Below are positions 45,164-54,083 of a DNA stretch of 64,000 nucleotides, piece after piece; positions within the stretch are counted from its first letter, which is position 1; each line of letters begins with the position of its first letter. The DNA is from Catellatospora coxensis. Lineage in GTDB: Bacteria; Actinomycetota; Actinomycetes; Mycobacteriales; Micromonosporaceae. Under the pieces are notes generated by a model. It did not search any database. It had not been told where the DNA came from and was given only the letters and a program-made list of their open reading frames with translations. The stretch spans positions 1 to 64,000 of the forward strand of contig NZ_BONI01000001.1 in assembly GCF_016862635.1 (NCBI RefSeq). Direction: 5' to 3'. The position numbers were made by a program, and so were the translations under genes.

Positions 45164-46133
45164 GCTGTCCACTCCGACTCTTGGTGCGTGCCAGCAGGAC
45201 GGCGGCCCCGGGCAGCGCGGCGACCAGGCCGAGCACGCCGTAGGTGACGGCGGCGGCGACGCCCTGCGTGGAGGTCATCCCGGCGGCGGCGAACGCCCAG
45301 GCGGCGACGCCTTCGCGGGGGCCCCAGCCGGCGACGTTCAGCGGCAGCGCCATGGCCAGCAGCGCGAGTTGCGTCAGCGGCACCAGCAGCGTCACCGGGG
45401 CGTGGGCGCCCGCGGTGCGGGCGGCGATCACGAACATGACGAGCTGTCCGGTCACGACGACCGCGGAGGCCAGGCCGATGCCGACCCAGCGGCGGCGGGT
45501 GACCAGGACCTCCCGGACATCGGTGTACGCGGTGCGCAGCGCCGCCGCCCAGCGGGCCGTCCGGCCCCGGGCCAGCGCCCGCAGCGCCAGCGCGACGGCC
45601 AGCCCGGTCGCCGCGACGGCCGCGACGACCAGCGGCATGCGGTCGCGCACCGGGGACGGCAGCACCAGCAGCAACAGCAGCGAGGCGGTGATCTGCACGG
45701 TCAGCCCGATGGTGCGCTCCAGCACCACGGCCCGCACCGCGAGGCGCACGTCGCTGATGTCCAGGCCGTGCCGCACCGCGCGGTGCACGTCGCCGACCAC
45801 GCCGCCGGGCAGCGTCGTGTTGAGGAACAGCGAGCGGTAGTACGCCTTGACGGCCCGCCCCAGCGGCAGCCGCACGCCGAGGCCCTCGGCGACCAGGCTC
45901 CACCGCCACGCGCAGGCGACCGTGCTCAGCGCGCCGAGCCCGAGCGCGGCCAGCAGCGCCTGCCGGTCGAGCAGGCGTACCCCGTCGAGGAAGGGCCCGG
46001 TCCCCACCTGCCACACCAGCAGCGCGAGGATGAGCACTCCCGCGATCGCGCGCGCCCAGGCCCCGAGCCGGACCGCGGGCGGCGGGGGGACCTCTGTCAC
46101 GGCACCGTGCAACGCGCTCTCCTGTTCAGACAC
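45156..46133 (-). CDS. LPG-synthase-like membrane protein (flippase-like, UPF0104)
   Basis: The 325-residue protein has about eight hydrophobic helices and the family motifs SLFLNTTLPGGVVGDVHRAVRHG, VVLERTIGL and PLNVAGWGPREGVAAW, which mark the lysylphosphatidylglycerol synthase membrane domain used as flippase-like proteins for glycolipids. No aminoacyl-transferase domain follows. GTG 46133 has AGGAAGG about six bases upstream. It overlaps the RibD-type gene, so it belongs to the cluster and would translocate a lipid-linked product. Confidence 0.87.
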   Translation of the reverse strand: MSEQESALHGAVTEVPPPPAVRLGAWARAIAGVLILALLVWQVGTGPFLDGVRLLDRQALLAALGLGALSTVACAWRWSLVAEGLGVRLPLGRAVKAYYRSLFLNTTLPGGVVGDVHRAVRHGLDISDVRLAVRAVVLERTIGLTVQITASLLLLLVLPSPVRDRMPLVVAAVAATGLAVALALRALARGRTARWAAALRTAYTDVREVLVTRRRWVGIGLASAVVVTGQLVMFVIAARTAGAHAPVTLLVPLTQLALLAMALPLNVAGWGPREGVAAWAFAAAGMTSTQGVAAAVTYGVLGLVAALPGAAVLLARTKSRSGQHA

Positions 46134-46191
46134 TTCATCCTTCCTAGAGGTACCGTCCCCGCGTGTCTGTGGATTTATACACACAGCGCCG

Positions 46192-47247
46192 TCAACGGGC
46201 CAGCGGACCGGACCCTTCCACCCGGGAGAGCACCGCAGCGACCTGGTCAGCGGTCCGGGTCCAGCCGGTGAGGCCGGCGCGCCGGGCGCGGGCCGCGTGC
46301 CGGAGCCGGTCGCGCAGGTCGGGGTCGGTGAGCCAGCCGCGCAGCGCCGTGGCGAGCGCCGGGCCGCCGGGCGGGACGAGCAGGCCGGGCAGCCGGCCGC
46401 CGGGGGCCGTGCCCAGCGCCTCGGGCAGCCCCTGCACGTCGTGGGCCAGCACCGGGATGCCCCGGGCCAGCGCTTCGGTGACGACCATGCCATAGCTCTC
46501 CCCGCGCGAGGGCAGCACGAGCAGGTCCGCGGCGCGGTACGCGGCGGCCAGTTCGTCGCCCAGGCGCACGCCCGAGAACGTGATCCGATCGGCTACCGGA
46601 TGTGCCCGCAGCCGGGCCGCGTACGCCGGGTCGCGGTCGGGCGAGCCGACGAACACGCAGCTCCAGGGTAGCTCGGTGAGCGTGGCCAGGGCGTCGAGAA
46701 GCAGGTGGTGGCCCTTGTGCGGGGCGAGCGCGGCGACGCAGAGCAGGCGGTTGCCGGCCGGTGAGCCGGGGGAGACCGGAGCGGGGTCCACGCCGGGTGG
46801 GGCGGCGTGGACGAGGGCGGGCGGCAGGGCGTACGCCTCGACGGCCCGCTCGCGGCACCACCGGCTGGTGGTGACGACGGCGGCCGCGCCCCGCAGCACC
46901 CTGGCCTCGCCGGGCCGCAGGCCCGCGTCGGTGTCCCCGAACAGCATGTGGGCCAGCACGACGAGCCGCAGCCGCGGCGCGCCCGCGGCGAGCACGTCGG
47001 GCGCGGCGACGGCGACCAGGCCGTCGAGCAGCACCACCGCGCCGTCGGGCAGCGCCGCGAGCGCGTCGGCGAGCCCGGCCAGGTCGGCTGCGGCCGGATA
47101 CGGCCACGAGCCGAGTACCGGGTGCTCGCACACCGTCCAGCCGGCCGCGGCCAGCCCGTCACAGACCCGCCGGTCGTAGGCGTTGCCGCCGCTGGGAAGT
47201 GCGGGATCGTCGACGCCGCCCGGCAGCACGACGTGCACGGTGCTCAC
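46192..47247 (-). CDS. Glycosyltransferase family 4
   Basis: The 351-residue GT-B enzyme has the N-terminal VVLPGGVDDPALPSGGNAYDRR acceptor domain (start VSTVHVV) and the nucleotide-sugar domain with CVAALAPHKGHHLLLDAL, ITFSGVRLGDELAAAYRAADLLVLPS and RGESYGMVVTEAL, whose Glu binds the donor. Donor and acceptor are unknown. GTG 47247. It lies 58 bp upstream of the flippase-like gene and downstream of a perfect 21-bp hairpin that separates it from the PTPS-like gene. Confidence 0.91.
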   Translation of the reverse strand: MSTVHVVLPGGVDDPALPSGGNAYDRRVCDGLAAAGWTVCEHPVLGSWPYPAAADLAGLADALAALPDGAVVLLDGLVAVAAPDVLAAGAPRLRLVVLAHMLFGDTDAGLRPGEARVLRGAAAVVTTSRWCRERAVEAYALPPALVHAAPPGVDPAPVSPGSPAGNRLLCVAALAPHKGHHLLLDALATLTELPWSCVFVGSPDRDPAYAARLRAHPVADRITFSGVRLGDELAAAYRAADLLVLPSRGESYGMVVTEALARGIPVLAHDVQGLPEALGTAPGGRLPGLLVPPGGPALATALRGWLTDPDLRDRLRHAARARRAGLTGWTRTADQVAAVLSRVEGSGPLAR

Positions 47248-47271
47248 CCGCCGGACCGCCGGGCGGCTATT

Positions 47272-47325
47272 CCGGATCTTGTGCACTTCGTGTCGCTCCG
47301 GCAGCACGAAGTGCACAAGATCCGG
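47272..47325. terminator. 21-bp perfect hairpin inside the cluster
   Basis: Arms 47272-47292 and 47305-47325 are perfectly complementary over 21 bp with a 12-base loop, without a T-run. It sits between the PTPS-like and glycosyltransferase genes and could limit read-through. Confidence 0.8.
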
Positions 47326-47347
47326 GAGGCGCGTGGCCGGATCCGGC

Positions 47348-47746
47348 TCACAGGGGCCGCTCGTACGAGGCCCAGGCGATGTGCGACTCGTGCAGGGTGA
47401 CCGTGATGCCGGCCAGGCCGCGGGCGTTCTCGCCGAACGCGCCCGCGTGTACCCGGGCGGCCAGCCGGTCCGCGATGACCTGGGCGAGCTTCTCGGTCGT
47501 GGTGTTGACGCCCGCGAAGGCGGGGTCGTCGTCGAGGTTGCGCAGGTTCAGCGCGCCGACGACGGCGTTGAGCTCCTGCGACGCGGCGGCGATGTCGACC
47601 ACGATGTCGTCGGGGTCCAGCTCGGCCCGCCTGAACGTCGCGTCGACGACGAACGTCGCGCCGTGCAGGCGCTGGGCCGGGCCGAAGACCTCGCCCCGGA
47701 AGCTGTGGGCGATCATCATGTGGTCGCGGACCGTCACGCTGAACAT
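47348..47746 (-). CDS. 6-pyruvoyl-tetrahydropterin synthase fold protein with altered active site
   Basis: The 132-residue protein has the PTPS/QueD fold ([20 protein letters not shown], then [29 protein letters not shown] and [13 protein letters not shown]). Canonical members bind zinc with His in AHS and the two His of HGH. Here His14 and His28 remain, but the third is Ala30. The Cys before RLHG and the catalytic Asp-His of the LDH motif are also absent (LNLRNLD). It is therefore unlikely to do the standard reaction. ATG 47746 is used; GTG 47755 would give a GTGA overlap with the dehydrogenase gene. Confidence 0.85.
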   Translation of the reverse strand: MFSVTVRDHMMIAHSFRGEVFGPAQRLHGATFVVDATFRRAELDPDDIVVDIAAASQELNAVVGALNLRNLDDDPAFAGVNTTTEKLAQVIADRLAARVHAGAFGENARGLAGITVTLHESHIAWASYERPL

Positions 47747-47751
47747 GGGGT

Positions 47752-48732
47752 TCACTCTCCGTCGTAGCTGATGGTGTGGCACAGGGCGGGCAGGGTGCCG
47801 TCGGCGAGGCCGGCCAGCACCTCGGGCAGCCGGTCGAACGCCGACTCGCCGGACAGCAGCGCGTCGAAGGCCGGGTCGCGCAGCAGGTCCAGGGCGATGG
47901 CGAGCCGGTCGGTGAAGGAGCGCCGCGCGGCGCGGGCCGGGGAGACCGTGCCGACCTGGCTGCCGCGGATGGTCAGCCGTCCGGAGTGGAAGGCGCCGCC
48001 CAGCGACAGGCCGATCTCGCGGTCGCCGTACCAGCTCAGCTCGACGACGGTGCCCTCCGGGGCCAGCAGGTCCAGCGCGCGCTGCAGCCCCGCGCCGGTT
48101 GCGGAGGCGTGGAAGACCAGGTCGTTGCCGCCCTCGGCGGCTTCGGGCGAGGTGAACGCGACGCCGAGCGCCGCCGCGACCGCGGCCCGCGCCGGGTTCG
48201 TGTCCACCAGCTGCACCGACACCCCGGGGAAGCGCGCCAGCAGCGCCGCGACGCAGCAGCCGACCATGCCCGCGCCCAGCACCGCGATCCGGTCGCCGAC
48301 CAGCGGCGGGCCGTCCCACAGCGCGTTGACCGCGGTCTCCACGGTGCCCGCGAGCACGGCCCGGCGCGCGGGCACGCCGTCGGGCACCGGCACCACCGCG
48401 CCCGCGGGCACCACGTAGCGGGTCTGGTGCGGGTACAGGCAGAACACGGTGCGGCCGAGCAGCTCGGGCGGACCCTGCTCGACGACGCCGACGCTGAGGT
48501 AGCCGTACTTCACCGGCCCGGGGAAGTCGCCCTCCTGGAACGGGGCACGCATCACGGCGTACTGGCCCGGTGGCACCTCGCCGCGGAACACCAGCGTCTC
48601 GGTGCCCCGGCTCAGACCGGAGTGGAGGGTGCGCACCAGCACCTCGTCCGGTCCCGGATCGGGCAGCGCCACGGGACGGATCTCGCCCGCGCCGGGCGCG
48701 GCGGTCCAGAAGGCGCGCGCGTAGGATGCCAT
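47752..48732 (-). CDS. Zinc-type alcohol dehydrogenase-like oxidoreductase (MDR)
   Basis: The 326-residue MDR protein has the N-terminal GroES-like part ([34 protein letters not shown]) and the Rossmann domain with [15 protein letters not shown]. The catalytic zinc Cys of classical alcohol dehydrogenases is replaced (HSGLSRGTE) as in the group related to threonine-dehydrogenase-like and bacteriochlorophyllide oxidoreductases. It probably oxidises or reduces an alcohol with NAD(P). ATG 48732; first gene of the minus-strand cluster and 44 bp from the divergent CDP-alcohol transferase gene, so they may share a promoter region. Confidence 0.88.
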   Translation of the reverse strand: MASYARAFWTAAPGAGEIRPVALPDPGPDEVLVRTLHSGLSRGTETLVFRGEVPPGQYAVMRAPFQEGDFPGPVKYGYLSVGVVEQGPPELLGRTVFCLYPHQTRYVVPAGAVVPVPDGVPARRAVLAGTVETAVNALWDGPPLVGDRIAVLGAGMVGCCVAALLARFPGVSVQLVDTNPARAAVAAALGVAFTSPEAAEGGNDLVFHASATGAGLQRALDLLAPEGTVVELSWYGDREIGLSLGGAFHSGRLTIRGSQVGTVSPARAARRSFTDRLAIALDLLRDPAFDALLSGESAFDRLPEVLAGLADGTLPALCHTISYDGE

Positions 48733-48776
48733 CGGCTTCCTCTCCTCGGATCAAGGTCGAACCTAACGGAGGTACG

Positions 48777-49541
48777 GTGCCGCCGGTAAGGCCGGGCCCC
48801 GTGATCGGGCTGTGCGTCCAGTTCGCCATGCTCGCGCTGCTGTCGGCGGCGGTCGGCCTCGGACACGCCGGATGGGCGGCCGGGATCGCCTACGCCGTCG
48901 GGTTGTGCGTGCTGCTCACCCGGGCGATGCGCACCGCCGGGCTGGTCGCGTTCGGACCGGCCGACCTGGTCACGCTGACGCGTGCGGCGCTGGCCGGGTG
49001 CGTCACCGCGCTGACCGCGGCCTCGTTCACCGGCGACATCCGGGTGCCGGTGCTGGTCGGGATCACGGTGGTGGCGCTGGTGCTCGACGCGGTCGACGGC
49101 AAGGTCGCCCGGCGCACCGGCACCGAGACGGCGTTCGGCGCGCGGTTCGACATGGAGGTCGACGCGTTCCTCATCCTGGTGCTGAGCTGCTACGCCGCCC
49201 CGTCGGCGGGGTGGTGGGTGCTCGCGATCGGCGCGATGCGCTACGTCTACGTCGTGGCCACCTGGGTGCTGCCGTGGCTGCGCGGGCAGCTTTTCCCGCG
49301 GTACTGGCGCAAGGTGGTGGCCGCGATCCAGGGCATCGTGCTGGCGGCCGCAGCCGCAGAGGTGCTGCCCCGGCCGGTGGTGCTCGTCGCGCTCGCGGGC
49401 GCGCTCGCGCTGCTCACCGAGTCCTTCGGCCGCGACGTGGTCTACCTGTGGCGGCGGCGCGCGGTCGCGGTCCGGCCTGACCCGGCGCTGGTCGGCGCGC
49501 CGGCACCCGCGGTCGCCGCCGCTCGCGGCGATCGGGCCTGA
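48777..49541 (+). CDS. CDP-alcohol phosphatidyltransferase family protein
   Basis: The 254-residue membrane enzyme joins a CDP-linked lipid or alcohol to a hydroxyl acceptor. The family signature D-G-x2-A-R-x8-G-x3-D-x3-D is complete at Asp107, Gly108, Ala111, Arg112, Gly121, Asp125 and Asp129. Six or so helices surround it. GTG 48777 has GGAGG four bases upstream. It is divergent from the dehydrogenase gene by 44 bp and is inferred to act in the same pathway, giving the product a phospholipid-like anchor. Confidence 0.92.
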   Translation: MPPVRPGPVIGLCVQFAMLALLSAAVGLGHAGWAAGIAYAVGLCVLLTRAMRTAGLVAFGPADLVTLTRAALAGCVTALTAASFTGDIRVPVLVGITVVALVLDAVDGKVARRTGTETAFGARFDMEVDAFLILVLSCYAAPSAGWWVLAIGAMRYVYVVATWVLPWLRGQLFPRYWRKVVAAIQGIVLAAAAAEVLPRPVVLVALAGALALLTESFGRDVVYLWRRRAVAVRPDPALVGAPAPAVAAARGDRA

Positions 49542-49592
49542 GGCCCGCCCCCGACCGGGACGGGCCGCCCGCCCGCCGGTGGCTTGATGCGG

Positions 49593-50336
49593 CTAACGGG
49601 TGCGGGCGTAGACGTCGCCGGAGCGGCCGAGGGCGCGGAAGCGCTCGTCCAGCAACCGCACCAGGCCGGCCGCGTCCAGCCACTGCTCGCTGGCGAAGCG
49701 CATGGTCTCCACGGGCGCGTAGTTGTACTCGTATCCGCCGAGCCGTTCCACCAGGTCCAGCGCGGTGAGGGCGGCGTCGTGGGCGAACGGCAGGTACTCG
49801 AAGGACAGCGCGCGCAGCGGCCGGGACAGCCCGCGCAGCACGTCCGCCTCGAAGCCCTCGACGTCGATCTTGCAGAAGGCCGGCTCGCCGTGCGCCGCGA
49901 TGAGATCGTCCAAGGTGACCACCTCGACCTCGACCGACCGGTCCCAGCGCACCTCGGCGAAGCGCTCGTCGGCCGCGGTCACCGACTCGATCCACTCGTG
50001 CGACAGCGAGGAGACCGTCGGCGTCGCCGACGACAGCGCCAGCGACGCCGTGCCCGCCCGCGCCCCGACCGCGGTGGGCAGGATGGTCACGCCCTGGTCG
50101 CGCCCGAAGAACAGCCGCAGCACCCGCAGGCAGTCGGGCTGCGGCTCGATCGCCAGCACCCGCGCCCCGAGCCGCCGCCACGGCCGCACCCGGCTCCCGA
50201 CATGCGCCCCGACGTCGAAGGCGAGGTCACCCGGCCCGAGGAACTGCGCGTAGAAGCGCCGCATCCGCCGATGCCGACCCGGGATGCCGTGGTACATCAC
50301 CAGGGACCTGGCCATCCCCCAAGCACGAGCGAGCAT
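49593..50336 (-). CDS. FkbM-family methyltransferase
   Basis: The 247-residue SAM-dependent enzyme has motif I FDVGAHVGSRV (about 42-52), then VLAIEPQPDCLRVL and the FkbM-typical CKIDVEGFEADVLRGL. Family members O-methylate sugars or polyketides; the substrate is unknown. ATG 50336 is used, ATG 50315 being an alternative. It converges with the CDP-alcohol transferase gene across 51 bp, so it might modify the same glycolipid, but this is only positional. Confidence 0.88.
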   Translation of the reverse strand: MLARAWGMARSLVMYHGIPGRHRRMRRFYAQFLGPGDLAFDVGAHVGSRVRPWRRLGARVLAIEPQPDCLRVLRLFFGRDQGVTILPTAVGARAGTASLALSSATPTVSSLSHEWIESVTAADERFAEVRWDRSVEVEVVTLDDLIAAHGEPAFCKIDVEGFEADVLRGLSRPLRALSFEYLPFAHDAALTALDLVERLGGYEYNYAPVETMRFASEQWLDAAGLVRLLDERFRALGRSGDVYARTR

Positions 50337-50396
50337 GGCCGAGCCTAACCCCCGAACCCACCCCCCACCCCACACCCCGCCCCGAGTTCAAGCAAG

Positions 50397-50440
50397 GAAG
50401 GGCACCTTCACATCGCTATGTGTTGTAGAAGGTGCCCTTC
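50397..50440. repeat. Family A palindrome, copy 4 (divergent loop)
   Basis: Outer arms GAAGGGCACCTTC (50397-50409) and its complement (50428-50440) match the family; the interior differs (ACATCGCTATGT). It lies between the FkbM and phosphotransferase genes, which are divergent. Confidence 0.85.
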
Positions 50441-50511
50441 CCAACGCCGCTCCTCGCGGAGCCGGCGTAATGCGGTGGTTGGGGAGGTGGGTGGGGTGGA
50501 ATCGTGGGGCG

Positions 50512-51444
50512 GTGATCGAGTTTCCCGACCGGATGCGGCGTACCGCGTTGAGCAAGGGCATGGCGGGCCGGGAGTGGCTGGCGGGGCTGCCGGAGCGGCT
50601 CTCGTATGCGTGCGCGGCCTGGGGGCTGACGCCCGGGGAGGCGCTCGACGGCGGGTCGGCCGCGCTGGTGCTCGCGGTGCGCCGGAGCGACGGGACGGAC
50701 GCGGTGCTGCGGCTGGCTCCGCCGGGTGACGGCTTCGCGGGGCAGGTGCGCACGATCGCCGCGGCGGACGGGCACGGGTACGTCCGGCTGTACGCCCACG
50801 ATCCGGAACGGGACGCCGCGCTGCTGGAGCCGCTCGGCCCGGCGCTGGGCGCCACCGCGCCCTCGCCCGAGCACACGCTCGACGTGCTGGCCACGACGCT
50901 GCGGCAGGCGTGGCTGGTGCCCCGGCCGCCGGACGCGAGCGTGCCGCCCGGCACGGACAAGGCCAGCACGCTGGCCGAGCTGATCATCGAACTGTGGCCG
51001 GGGACCGGCCGGCCCTGCCCGGCCGAGGTCGTCGACCGGGCCGTCGGGTACGCCCGCCGCCGCGCGGCCGCGTTCGACCTGGACGGCAGCGTGGTCTGCC
51101 ACGGGGACCCGCACCCGGACAACGCGCTCGCGGTGCTGTCGCCGAGGCTCGGCGCGGAGTCGGGCTATGTCTTCATCGACCCGGACGGCTTCCTCTGCGA
51201 CCCGGCCTACGACCTCGGCGTCGCGGTGCGCGGCTGGACGGACGAGGTGCTGGCGGCGGCGGACCCGGTCGGCCTGGTGCGGGGCTACTGCGCGCGGCTG
51301 GCGGCGGCCACCGGCGTGGCCGAGCAGGCGATCTGGGAGTGGGGCTTCACCGAGCGCGTGTCGTCGGGGCTCTACATGATCCGGCACGGCGCACCCGACG
51401 AGGGCCGCGAGTACCTGGCGTCGGCCGGTCGGCTGCTCGGCTGA
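50512..51444 (+). CDS. APH(6)-like aminoglycoside/hydroxyurea-type phosphotransferase
   Basis: The 310-residue kinase resembles streptomycin 6-phosphotransferases. It has the Brenner-type motif VVCHGDPHPDNALAV (catalytic Asp in HGDPHPDN) and FIDPDGFLCDPAYDLGVAV, where the metal-binding DPDG replaces DFG. Early residues VIEFPDRM and GMAGREWLAGLP fit the family N-terminus, so GTG 50512 is chosen over ATG 50470, which lacks a ribosome site. The substrate may be an aminoglycoside or a cellular compound; resistance cannot be inferred from sequence alone. Confidence 0.87.
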   Translation: MIEFPDRMRRTALSKGMAGREWLAGLPERLSYACAAWGLTPGEALDGGSAALVLAVRRSDGTDAVLRLAPPGDGFAGQVRTIAAADGHGYVRLYAHDPERDAALLEPLGPALGATAPSPEHTLDVLATTLRQAWLVPRPPDASVPPGTDKASTLAELIIELWPGTGRPCPAEVVDRAVGYARRRAAAFDLDGSVVCHGDPHPDNALAVLSPRLGAESGYVFIDPDGFLCDPAYDLGVAVRGWTDEVLAAADPVGLVRGYCARLAAATGVAEQAIWEWGFTERVSSGLYMIRHGAPDEGREYLASAGRLLG

Positions 51445-51518
51445 GGCGTGTGCCGGGGCTTGTTGGAAAGATCTTGCGTAGGGGCCGTCGTGCCGTTTCG
51501 GGCCGGATCCGTTGACTT

Positions 51519-51558
51519 CATTGAAACTTCTTGTGAACATTGCGGCAAGGTTTCAATG
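51519..51558. promoter_or_regulatory. Inverted repeat upstream of the alpha-amylase gene
   Basis: CATTGAAAC (51519-51527) and its complement GTTTCAATG (51550-51558) flank TTCTTGTGAACATTGCGGCA. Streptomyces amylase promoters carry similar CTTGC/GTTTC motifs bound by the LacI-type regulator MalR; the assignment here is inference. Confidence 0.5.
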
Positions 51559-51626
51559 CGGTTTCATCCGCGTACCCCTGTACCGCTGCGCGACGATCCG
51601 TCCCCTCGTACGTCCGGAGTGTCCTC

Positions 51627-53066
51627 ATGCAACGACGCAGACTTCTCCCCCTGGCGCTCGCGGCGGTCCTCGCCGCGGCGCTGCCGATCCCGGCCGCCGT
51701 CCCCGCGGCCGCGGCCCCCTCGGGCAGCAAGGACGTCATCGTCCAGCTCTTCGAGTGGAACTGGCCCTCGGTCGCGGCCGAGTGCACCAACTACCTCGGC
51801 CCGCGCGGCTACGGCTACGTGCAGGTCTCCCCGCCCCAGGAGCACGCGCGCGGCCAGCAGTGGTGGGTCGCGTACCAGCCGGTCAGCTACCGGGTCGAGT
51901 CCCGCAAGGGCACCCGCGCCCAGTTCCAGTCGATGGTCACCACCTGCCACAACGCGGGTGTGAAGGTCATCGTGGACGCGGTGGTCAACCACATGACCGG
52001 GGTGGGCTCGGGCGCCGGCTGGGCCGGCTCGACCTACACGTCGTACACCTACCCGGGCATCTACCAGACGCAGGACTTCCACCACTGCGGCCGCAACGGC
52101 AACGACGACATCGTCAACTACGGCGACCGGTACGAGGTGCAGAACTGCGAGCTGGTCAACCTCGCCGACCTCAAGACCGAGAGCGACTACGTCCGCACCA
52201 AGCTCGCGGGTTACCTCAACGACCTGCTCAGCCTGGGCGTCGACGGGTTCCGGTGGGACGCCAGCAAGCACATGCCCGCGGCCGACATCGCCGCGATCAA
52301 GGGCAAGCTGTCCCGCTCGGTGTACCACGTGCAGGAGGTCATCTACGGCGCGGGCGAGCCGGTCCAGCCGACCGAGTACACCGGCAACGGCGACGTGCAC
52401 GAGTTCCGCTACGGCAAGGACCTGGGCCGGGTGTTCCGCCGCGAGAAGCTCGCCTACCTGGCGAACTTCGGCGAGCCGTGGGGGCACATCGCCACCGCCA
52501 AGGCGGCCGTGTTCGTCGACAACCACGACACCCAGCGTGAGGGCGGCGACATCCTCACGTACAAGGACAACGGCATCTACGCGCTGGCCAACGCGTTCAT
52601 GCTGGCCTGGCCGTACGGTTCGCCCACGGTGATGAGCAGCTACGAGTTCAGCAACAAGGACCAGGGGCCGCCCTCGGACGCCAACGGCAAGACGAACAAC
52701 AGCACCTGCTTCTCGGGCGGCTGGCGGTGCGAGCACCGCTGGCAGGTCATCGCGAACATGGTCGGCTTCCACAACGCGGTCAAGGGCACCGCGGTCGTCA
52801 ACTGGTACGACAACGGCAACAACCACATCGCGTTCGGGCGCAGCGGCAAGGGCTACCTGACGATCAACGACGAGGACGGCGCGGTCAACGGGCGGTCGTA
52901 CCAGACCAACCTGCCGGCGGGCCGGTACTGCGACGTGATCCACGGGGAGAAGAGCGGCACCACCTGCACCGGCCCGGTGATCACGGTGGACGCGAGCGGC
53001 TGGTTCGCGGCCAACGTCGCCGCCCACGACGCCATCGCCATCCACGTCAACGCCAAGATCAGCTAG
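51627..53066 (+). CDS. Secreted alpha-amylase, GH13
   Basis: The 479-residue enzyme cleaves alpha-1,4 bonds in starch. A signal peptide ends near AVPAAAA (about residue 30). GH13 motifs are DAVVNHM (region I), GFRWDASKHM with nucleophile Asp211, EVIYG with acid Glu237 and FVDNHDTQ with Asp301. The C-terminal beta domain ends IAIHVNAKIS; no starch-binding module follows, unlike many Streptomyces amylases. Cys pairs such as CTNY/CHNA and CFSGGWRCEH are conserved. ATG 51627. The upstream inverted repeat suggests sugar-responsive control. Confidence 0.95.
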   Translation: MQRRRLLPLALAAVLAAALPIPAAVPAAAAPSGSKDVIVQLFEWNWPSVAAECTNYLGPRGYGYVQVSPPQEHARGQQWWVAYQPVSYRVESRKGTRAQFQSMVTTCHNAGVKVIVDAVVNHMTGVGSGAGWAGSTYTSYTYPGIYQTQDFHHCGRNGNDDIVNYGDRYEVQNCELVNLADLKTESDYVRTKLAGYLNDLLSLGVDGFRWDASKHMPAADIAAIKGKLSRSVYHVQEVIYGAGEPVQPTEYTGNGDVHEFRYGKDLGRVFRREKLAYLANFGEPWGHIATAKAAVFVDNHDTQREGGDILTYKDNGIYALANAFMLAWPYGSPTVMSSYEFSNKDQGPPSDANGKTNNSTCFSGGWRCEHRWQVIANMVGFHNAVKGTAVVNWYDNGNNHIAFGRSGKGYLTINDEDGAVNGRSYQTNLPAGRYCDVIHGEKSGTTCTGPVITVDASGWFAANVAAHDAIAIHVNAKIS

Positions 53067-53072
53067 CGTGGT

Positions 53073-53146
53073 GATCACTCGACTTGCCCGGCACCTGTGC
53101 GAAACGTCGCCCAGACACGCACGAGTGCCGGGCAAGTCGAGTGATC
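53073..53146. repeat. Family B palindrome, copy 3 (perfect)
   Basis: Arms 53073-53094 and 53125-53146 are perfectly complementary over 22 bp, with GATCACTCGACTTGCCCGG as core. It follows the amylase stop directly and probably acts as terminator. Confidence 0.85.
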
Positions 53147-53186
53147 TTGAATGCGGCGCGCCGCCGGGCGTGGCACGCTGGGACGC

Positions 53187-54011
53187 ATGGACGATGCGGG
53201 CGACCTCGGACTGTTCGGGCCCGGGTCGGTGACCTGGCGGGTGCACGGTGAGCCGGTGCTCTGGGTGGCCGGGGTGCGCTCGCTGTTCCTGCAGGCCCTG
53301 CACCCGCGGGCGATCGCCGGGGTGGTGCAGAACTCCAGCTACAAGGTCGAGCCGTGGGGCCGGCTGATGCGCACCGCAGACTACGTCGGCACGGTCATGT
53401 TCGGCACCACCGCGCAGGCCCGCGCCGCCGGGCGGCGTATCCGGGGCGTGCACGCCCGCATGCGCGCGGTGGACCGGCACACCGGGGAGGTGTACCGCAT
53501 CGACGAGCCCGAGCTGCTGCGCTGGGTGCACGTCACCGAGGTGGAGTCGTTCGTGAGCACCGCCCGCCGGGCGGGCCTGGAGCTGAGCGACGCCGACGTC
53601 GACGGGTACTACACCGAGCAGCGCCGGGCCGCGCAGCTCGTCGGGCTGGACCCGGCGTCCGTGCCGGGCACCGCGGCGGAGGTCGACGCCTACTACCGGC
53701 GGATGCGTCCGGAGCTGGCGCTGACCCGCGAGGCCCTGGACACCCTGTTCTTCCTGATGGCGCCGCCGCTGCCGTGGCGCCTGGGGCTGACGCCGGCCCG
53801 GCTGGTCTACACGGGCCTGGCCGCCACGGCGTTCTCGCTGCAACCGGGCTGGGCCCGCCGGATCTACGGCACCCTGGGCCTGCCCACCACCGACCTGTCC
53901 GCGTCGGTCTCGGTACGCGCGCTGCGCCTGACCATGCGCGCCCTGCCCGATCGCTTCCTGCACGGCCCCATCTACCGCGACGCCATGGCCCGCGCCGCGG
54001 CCGCGGCCTGA
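53187..54011 (+). CDS. MpaB/rubber-oxygenase-type DUF2236 protein
   Basis: The 274-residue protein belongs to the DUF2236 group that includes fungal MpaB and the latex-clearing protein Lcp, haem-dependent oxygenases. Visible features are SLFLQALHPRAIAGVVQNSS, YVGTVMFGTTAQARAAGRRI, LLRWVHVTEVESF and YYTEQRRAAQLVGLD; conserved His residues (LHPRA, WVHVTE) may bind haem. There is no signal peptide. The natural substrate is unknown. ATG 53187. It follows the amylase gene across a family B palindrome and is followed by a family A one. Confidence 0.85.
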   Translation: MDDAGDLGLFGPGSVTWRVHGEPVLWVAGVRSLFLQALHPRAIAGVVQNSSYKVEPWGRLMRTADYVGTVMFGTTAQARAAGRRIRGVHARMRAVDRHTGEVYRIDEPELLRWVHVTEVESFVSTARRAGLELSDADVDGYYTEQRRAAQLVGLDPASVPGTAAEVDAYYRRMRPELALTREALDTLFFLMAPPLPWRLGLTPARLVYTGLAATAFSLQPGWARRIYGTLGLPTTDLSASVSVRALRLTMRALPDRFLHGPIYRDAMARAAAAA

Positions 54012-54038
54012 CCTGCGCCGCCGGCCCCCGGCGGATGG

Positions 54039-54082
54039 GAAGGGCACCTTCTACAACGCGGAGCGTTGTGAAGGTGCCCTTC
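54039..54082. repeat. Family A palindrome, copy 5
   Basis: Identical 44-base element to 5722-5765 and 24479-24522, between the convergent MpaB-like gene and the gene at 54084, one base before the latter's stop codon. Confidence 0.9.
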
Positions 54083-54083
54083 C

